From contig CM060846.1 of assembly GCA_030762175.1 (NCBI GenBank), forward strand, positions 238,752,012 through 238,816,011: a stretch of 64,000 nt of DNA, read 5' to 3'. Under the pieces are notes generated by a model. The model searched no databases. It saw only the letters and a program-made list of their open reading frames with translations, and was not told the origin of the DNA. Within the stretch, counting starts at the first letter, position 1. Each line of letters starts with the position of its first letter. Below are positions 56,841 through 64,000 of the stretch, piece after piece. Made by a program: the position numbers and the translations under genes. The stretch is from Metallyticus violacea. Its lineage: Eukaryota; Arthropoda; Insecta; Mantodea; Metallyticidae.

Positions 56841-57393
56841 AAAATGATGTAGTTTATAGTTTGCCCATTCTTTCTGAATTGTTTTTAATAATTATGCATG
56901 TATACAATTATATATGAGTTAAGAATGTTGCCTAAATTTCTGGTAAAAATGTAATTGTTTAATATAAGTAATTGCTGCTGAAAAGGCCTGTATATTATTT
57001 CCATTTACTTTCTTCAACACAGCATCAGAAAATTAGAACTTCCAGACTGTCAACAAATTTGATGAATATACAAAGTTGTCCAAAATTCCAAGAAATTCAG
57101 GAATGAAATCGTTATATAAACTAACCAAGATTTCATTTTCAGCTTGTTAGTCATATTTTTAATTATTAATATTAAGTTTTTTAATTATTAATATTAAGTA
57201 TTTAAAAAGACAGGAAATGATCTTAAGTAGATTAATTTTAGATTCTTTGTCAGCCAACAAATTCCGAACAATATCATGAGCCAAGATCCAAAAATTACTG
57301 CATTATTTTATAATTGAATTTTTGCTAATGAAAGTACAGTTCCATTAATTTCAGTGTTAGATGGTATGCACATTGTGTTCAGCAGCTGATCTT
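56841..57393. other. Unassigned DNA
   Basis: AT-rich. A 24-base word containing AATTATTAATATTAAG is repeated in tandem at about 57,158-57,201. Confidence 0.5.
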
Positions 57394-57694
57394 GTCAGTC
57401 CTGGTGGTGTAGTGGTTACCATACTTGCCTCCTATACCCAAGATCACAGGTTCGAACCTGGCCAGGACTGATGGATTTTTTCGGGCATAAAAATCCTAAG
57501 TATGGCTTCCTTCGGAAGGGAAGTAAAGCTGTGGGCGCTGTGTCATACGTTTGCGGCACGGAAAAGAACCTCAAGCCTGAAAGAGAAGCCTTTGAGCAAA
57601 ATTTGTCAGCTGTTTCACACCCTAAGTTGAATGGGACGCTGATGACCTGAGATGTTAAAGAGCGACCATAAATAAATCAATCAATCAAAAAAAA
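57394..57694 (+). mobile_element. SINE1 copy h, full length
   Basis: Head GTCAGTCCTGGTGGTGTAGT, B box AGGTTCGAACCTGG, body ATGGCTTCCTTCGGAAGG, tail AATAAATCAATCAATCAAAA. Flanks AGCAGCTGATCTT (57,381-57,393) and AGTAGCTAATCTC (57,694-57,706) are a mutated target duplication (10 of 13). Confidence 0.95.
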
Positions 57695-57706
57695 GTAGCT
57701 AATCTC

Positions 57707-59236
57707 ATTATTTTGTTAACATGACTAAATAATTCCTTTAATGTTTGGTGAACTGCCTCCATACCATACATCAAATAATATGCAATTCTTTTTCCTAATA
57801 ACTATATGCTTATAACTTTTTACATAAAAATTTCTGCTGTACTACTAAAGTGCTACTTTCTCCTCTCTTAATTTTATATAAGTAAATACTCTCTCTCACT
57901 CTGCCTCCCTAAGAGAGGGAAAGAACAGCTTGATGCAGAGCAACTTTTGTGAATTATTTCAAATCAGACCAAGCTTAGTATATTTACTCATGTTCTGCAA
58001 ATGATGTTAGAAAGCTTGAGTGACTTGGCACAAAGCTCATGTACATGATCATCTTGAGTTATAAAAGTCTGATATATTTTTAAATTCTGTGAAATTTTAC
58101 TCTTTCAGATAAAAGCAGTTTTATCCTGGTTATTGGGAATAGTGTTAACATATTCTGTGTTAAATGTTTCAAGATTTGATTTGAACAACATACAGTTTAC
58201 TTAAGCTCAAGTTAAGCTATGCCATGTTTTTAACAGAAATTTGTCATTAAATATTGACAGCAGTTATTTTACTACGGTGCTACTTCATATACAGAGATAC
58301 TCTTCTAGAATAAGTGGAACTAAATTGAAGTATGTATATGTTTGCCTTAAAGACAAGTGTGGCAGTTAATTAACAACACAGCAGTTTTGTACATAGCCTC
58401 AACATCTTGTAGTAGCAATTTTTTATTTTTCTTAAAATCAAGAAATGCAAATTCAAAGATCACTTTGACAAATTCCCATTCTTACAGTGCTCATGCTGTT
58501 ATTAAAATGTTGCTGTTCTGCACATTTCATTTGTAGAATATGGTTTCAAGAGAAGTTCTTGGATGAAATATGCAAAATTGCCATATAAATTATTTTTCAT
58601 CTCTCCCATTCTCATTTGAAAAGCTGCACATTTTTCAAGTTCTCTGTAAATCCCAGTGCTTCTTAGAATGCAGGCATCATGGCATTCTTCCAGAAAAGAT
58701 GCCCTTGAGATTTACAGTAATTCATCTGAACACATCAGAACACAGATCAGATTGATATTTAAAGCAGTGCATTCATTTTACATCTAGAAAAATAGTTATA
58801 TTGGCCTGTGATGGCCTGCAAATTGCTCTAACAGTACCATTAATGAAACAAAATCAGTTTTAACTGGAGCACCCTTGGCCTCCACTGCTTCAGCATATTA
58901 CTGTAGCTTATCCTTGGTGAGCCCTGGCAGATTTTTCAAGATGTTCAGAAGATAGTCAAACTTTAATATTCTGAATATATAGTTGCACACAATGGAGCAA
59001 TGTATATGGAGCAGATAAACCAAAAAATTTCCGGATCTGTTAGTTGGTTTGGATATGCTAGTCAGCAAAGATACACATACAGATTCATCATACATTATTA
59101 GGAAAAAAAAAAGATAAATGTAAGCTACATTAATATGTTATAAAATGTGTCCAATTTTTTCTTTCAAAAGAATTTAACTCTTAAAAAGAACATAAGTTAC
59201 TGACAAAATAATTGTTTTAATGTTTGGTTAACTCCC
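57707..59236. other. Unassigned AT-rich DNA
   Basis: No gene or element recognised. Confidence 0.5.
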
Positions 59237-61696
59237 TACATACATACATACATACATACATACATACATACATACATACATACATACATACATACATACA
59301 TACATACATACATACATACATACATACATACATACATACATACATACATACATACATACATACATACATACATACATACATACATACATACATACATACA
59401 TACATACATACATACATACATACATACATACATACATACATACATACATACATACATACATACATACATACATACATACATACATACATACATACATACA
59501 TACATACATACATACATACATACATACATACATACATACATACATACATACATACATACATACATACATACATACATACATACATACATACATACATACA
59601 TACATACATACATACATACATACATACATACATACATACATACATACATACATACATACATACATACATACATACATACATACATACATACATACATACA
59701 TACATACATACATACATACATACATACATACATACATACATACATACATACATACATACATACATACATACATACATACATACATACATACATACATACA
59801 TACATACATACATACATACATACATACATACATACATACATACATACATACATACATACATACATACATACATACATACATACATACATACATACATACA
59901 TACATACATACATACATACATACATACATACATACATACATACATACATACATACATACATACATACATACATACATACATACATACATACATACATACA
60001 TACATACATACATACATACATACATACATACATACATACATACATACATACATACATACATACATACATACATACATACATACATACATACATACATACA
60101 TACATACATACATACATACATACATACATACATACATACATACATACATACATACATACATACATACATACATACATACATACATACATACATACATACA
60201 TACATACATACATACATACATACATACATACATACATACATACATACATACATACATACATACATACATACATACATACATACATACATACATACATACA
60301 TACATACATACATACATACATACATACATACATACATACATACATACATACATACATACATACATACATACATACATACATACATACATACATACATACA
60401 TACATACATACATACATACATACATACATACATACATACATACATACATACATACATACATACATACATACATACATACATACATACATACATACATACA
60501 TACATACATACATACATACATACATACATACATACATACATACATACATACATACATACATACATACATACATACATACATACATACATACATACATACA
60601 TACATACATACATACATACATACATACATACATACATACATACATACATACATACATACATACATACATACATACATACATACATACATACATACATACA
60701 TACATACATACATACATACATACATACATACATACATACATACATACATACATACATACATACATACATACATACATACATACATACATACATACATACA
60801 TACATACATACATACATACATACATACATACATACATACATACATACATACATACATACATACATACATACATACATACATACATACATACATACATACA
60901 TACATACATACATACATACATACATACATACATACATACATACATACATACATACATACATACATACATACATACATACATACATACATACATACATACA
61001 TACATACATACATACATACATACATACATACATACATACATACATACATACATACATACATACATACATACATACATACATACATACATACATACATACA
61101 TACATACATACATACATACATACATACATACATACATACATACATACATACATACATACATACATACATACATACATACATACATACATACATACATACA
61201 TACATACATACATACATACATACATACATACATACATACATACATACATACATACATACATACATACATACATACATACATACATACATACATACATACA
61301 TACATACATACATACATACATACATACATACATACATACATACATACATACATACATACATACATACATACATACATACATACATACATACATACATACA
61401 TACATACATACATACATACATACATACATACATACATACATACATACATACATACATACATACATACATACATACATACATACATACATACATACATACA
61501 TACATACATACATACATACATACATACATACATACATACATACATACATACATACATACATACATACATACATACATACATACATACATACATACATACA
61601 TACATACATACATACATACATACATACATACATACATACATACATACATACATACATACATACATACATACATACATACATACATACATACATACA

Positions 61697-61727
<31 letters not shown>
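59237..61727. repeat. Giant perfect (TACA)n microsatellite, about 622 units
   Basis: 2,491 bases of a four-base unit without a visible substitution or indel. Long open frames on both strands through it (Tyr-Ile-His-Thr on plus, Met-Tyr-Val-Cys on minus) are an automatic result of a stop-free four-base repeat and are not genes. The true length in the genome may differ, since assemblers often misjudge such arrays. Confidence 0.99.
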
Positions 61728-63499
61728 CTCTTAAAAGAAAAAAAAAGAGTACCAGTGTTTACAGAAGTGAAGGGTTTCATAACAAACCAAAAGTGTATAA
61801 ATGATATATGTGAAGGATTTTGAAGCAAACCAACTGTTTACAAAAATATAATGTTATAGCTAACCGTCTATCAAGAAGTACAAATACTCATGTTATTGGT
61901 GTGATGTCACTGATGCATCATTCTGGGGAAAATTACAGTTAGCCTTTAGAAAGGAGGGGTGTGCAAAAATCTTCTGTTAATTACAATCGTAAGTTACACC
62001 TCAGTATGGCCTAGATGGAGAGGGATAAAGTGTCTGGCAGTTAAAAAATTTGGAAGTGAACTTATTATTTGCACATCCTTGGTGTGTTGATGTGTGTAAA
62101 ATTAGATTGAATTTAAAGTTATAAGTCATTTGTATACAGAATATATTGCTAAAAGTAAATTTATAATTTTTGGTGTCGACCTATACTGACAAATTGATAA
62201 ATAATCATATCTAATCTTTATGGACTCTCTTCGAAAAGGGAATGTATGTTTGGTTAAATGTACATTTGTGAACAGATTTATTTGCAGCTAAACCTTAAGA
62301 TGAAGGAAAGATCTAAATTTCTGAATGAGCACTTAGTCATCAGCTTACTATTGCTGTGAAATCACTACAGAGTTTGAAGATAGTATGTTTAATTATGGCA
62401 GTGATGAAGCTGAGTAATTATGAGAAGTGGCTTGTGTTTTCTCTCAAGATAATTATTATTTAACATAAATGCCTCTTATGTTCATAGAATTATATAGTTT
62501 ATTTGCATTTGTTCATTTTAATTTGTCATGGTTAAATAAAAGAGTTCATTTTATATTTTGAAAGCATCATTTATGAACTACTTACCCTTGGCAAATTGCT
62601 GCAATTATGAGCTATGGGAAGAATAAAAAATATCAAGTGTTAGTTACAATATATGTGGACTTATACATACTGTACTTTACTGACAGAGTATATGTACATA
62701 CATTTTTGTCCCCACCCCCTAAAAACAAAGAAAAGAGGGTTGGGTAATCCGCTGATCAGCTAATACAGTGACGAAAAATTGGGGTTCACTGTATGCCAAA
62801 ATGAGCTATATACTGTATAAACCAATAAACAAAAATAAAATCCAGCAAAATTTTAATGCTGGCAATTTTCTGTAATGGGGAAGTGAAACAAAATAATATT
62901 AATATGATACATTGTGTAAAATTGCACATTTCTACTTTATATGTAGGCTTTTTTAATGTGATTTCAATTTCAAGATTTAATTACTACAAACTTAGCCCTT
63001 GGTCCCTTTTTGGCATATAGGCATCCAGTTATTAGCAATGTGTGCTCCACTGCATTCCCCGCAATTGTTCTACTTAATATCTCACTTTCTCTTAAAACTT
63101 TGTCTTGCTTTTTGAATTGATTTTCCTATGGGTTTAAGATACACTGCCAATTGAGTGTTTTATATGCTTATATACTTACCTCTTTTGTCTTATGCTCAAC
63201 TGAGTACTATAACACATTCCCAGAAGGTTTTATGGATATTTGCTACATTTTGCTCTTTCCTGCACAATAATAGTAATACAATACAGTAGTAATTTAATTA
63301 TTATATATAGTCCAATTATCATAACCATATCTAACTAAAAATAACCTAAACTATGACCAATTAAGGTCCATATTATCAATAGGGAAGGGGTATTAAGCCT
63401 TTCATGTGTTTTGGCCACTGGTAATCTGCCCTTCCACCCCTTACTCTCATTGGAGAAGTTGCCTTCCCAGAATCATCCAGTAGGCAAGTTTCATTGCAG
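61728..63499. other. Unassigned AT-rich DNA
   Basis: No gene or element recognised. Confidence 0.5.
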
Positions 63500-63990
63500 G
63501 AACATCAGTAGACCATACTACACAGGCAAGATACACCTTTGTGTTGTGCCCGAGAATAATAAATAAAGTCCTGCAATTTATATCCTCTTAGGAAAATATC
63601 ATTTATTGACGTCTTGGAAAAAGATCATTTATCTTTTTAGATACTCGTTGGAAGCCCTATCCAACCAAATCCAGTTCCTTCTTTTCTTTACAATGTCATA
63701 AATATGTAGGCCTTGAACGTGAAAATGTATGATGGATTATACACTTCGCCTTAGTTGACTTTCCCAGACCGCACGTTCTGGGGTGTCCACCTGACCATGT
63801 TCACACAGGTCACACTCACTTAACCCAAATCTATAGAGGTAAGTCCAGTACAGGTCAAAGGCAGTTACAATGGTATCATGTTGGTGAATTGAAATATGCT
63901 GAATTTTTTCATGTTTACATTCTTGTGTTGCATTTCTGATATTAAACACATTTTCCACATTTTGTGTTACTGCTAGTTAATCAGCTTAAT
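63500..63990 (-). mobile_element. LINE C-terminal fragment, antisense
   Basis: Minus strand reads QHDTIVTAFDLYWTYLYRFG then LSECDLCEHGQVDTPE: the LYRFGLxxxxxCxxCGxxDTxEH motif that closes the RT/RNase H polyprotein of several LINE families (a C-C-H-C knuckle, here with the final residues lost). Continuing, KEKKELDL is readable near 63,680. The rest of the element lies beyond the window edge. Confidence 0.65.
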
Positions 63991-64000
63991 GCGGTGCTAT

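Noticed and set aside
59237..61727. CRISPR-like or satellite array
   Set aside because: Unit is four bases with no spacers; a simple microsatellite in a eukaryote.
59217..61828. Very long open frames (over 800 residues) on both strands
   Set aside because: They are translations of the TACA array, made only of a four-residue repeat (Met-Tyr-Val-Cys or Tyr-Ile-His-Thr). A stop-free four-base repeat is open in every frame.
1..64000. Bacterial-type systems, integrated viruses or defence islands
   Set aside because: No operon structure, capsid, envelope or phage-type genes; all enzymes seen belong to transposable elements.

Overview
This is a stretch of large, AT-rich, intron-bearing eukaryotic DNA, most likely from an arthropod. 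The grounds are tRNA-derived SINEs with target-site duplications, several clades of non-LTR retrotransposon (LINE), Penelope-like elements with GIY-YIG endonuclease, and relics of Harbinger, hAT, P-like and Tc1/mariner DNA transposons. Consensus splice signals also occur. There are no operons, ribosome binding sites or prokaryotic genes. The exact taxon cannot be settled from the window alone. Nearly every recognisable protein-coding stretch is a dead or dying transposable element.

Layout. 1-10.4 kb is mostly unassigned AT-rich DNA with two faint plus-strand LINE reverse-transcriptase relics (about 6.0-6.4 and 8.7-10.2 kb) and simple repeats. At 10.46 kb lies a candidate first coding exon of a host gene in a locally CpG-rich patch with a strong splice donor. 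12-23 kb holds antisense SINEs of three kinds, a Harbinger relic, a P-element-like relic, a LINE 3' end with repeated stem-loops, and a Penelope GIY-YIG relic. At 23.155 kb there is a candidate last coding exon with a strong acceptor. 24.9-36.8 kb is a nested pile: an old LINE (A) is split by an antisense LINE (B) and by a younger sister copy (C), C carries a SINE, and a Tc1/mariner-like element follows.

40.1-45.2 kb holds the best LINE copy (D), almost full length, inserted in the middle of a SINE1 copy. A SINE2 sits at the same target site, so one 11-12 bp target sequence occurs three times. At 45.818 kb there is a candidate arginine/serine-rich host exon with good splice signals. 46.3-54 kb contains more antisense LINE fragments, a Penelope element with inverted arms, and a hAT relic. 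55.9-56.8 kb has a decayed Myb/SANT-like gene. 59.237-61.727 kb is an uninterrupted 2.49 kb four-base (TACA) array. The window ends in another antisense LINE terminus.

No convincing new biological system is present. The most interesting signals are: (i) the 3' untranslated region of the LINE A/C/D family, where a two-tier stem-loop is repeated two to three times with compensatory changes, followed by a GC hairpin before an ATC tail; (ii) the triple use of one insertion site; (iii) microsatellites grown inside catalytic motifs of two LINEs; and (iv) three candidate host exons. All product names are from reading translated sequence; no database search was possible.
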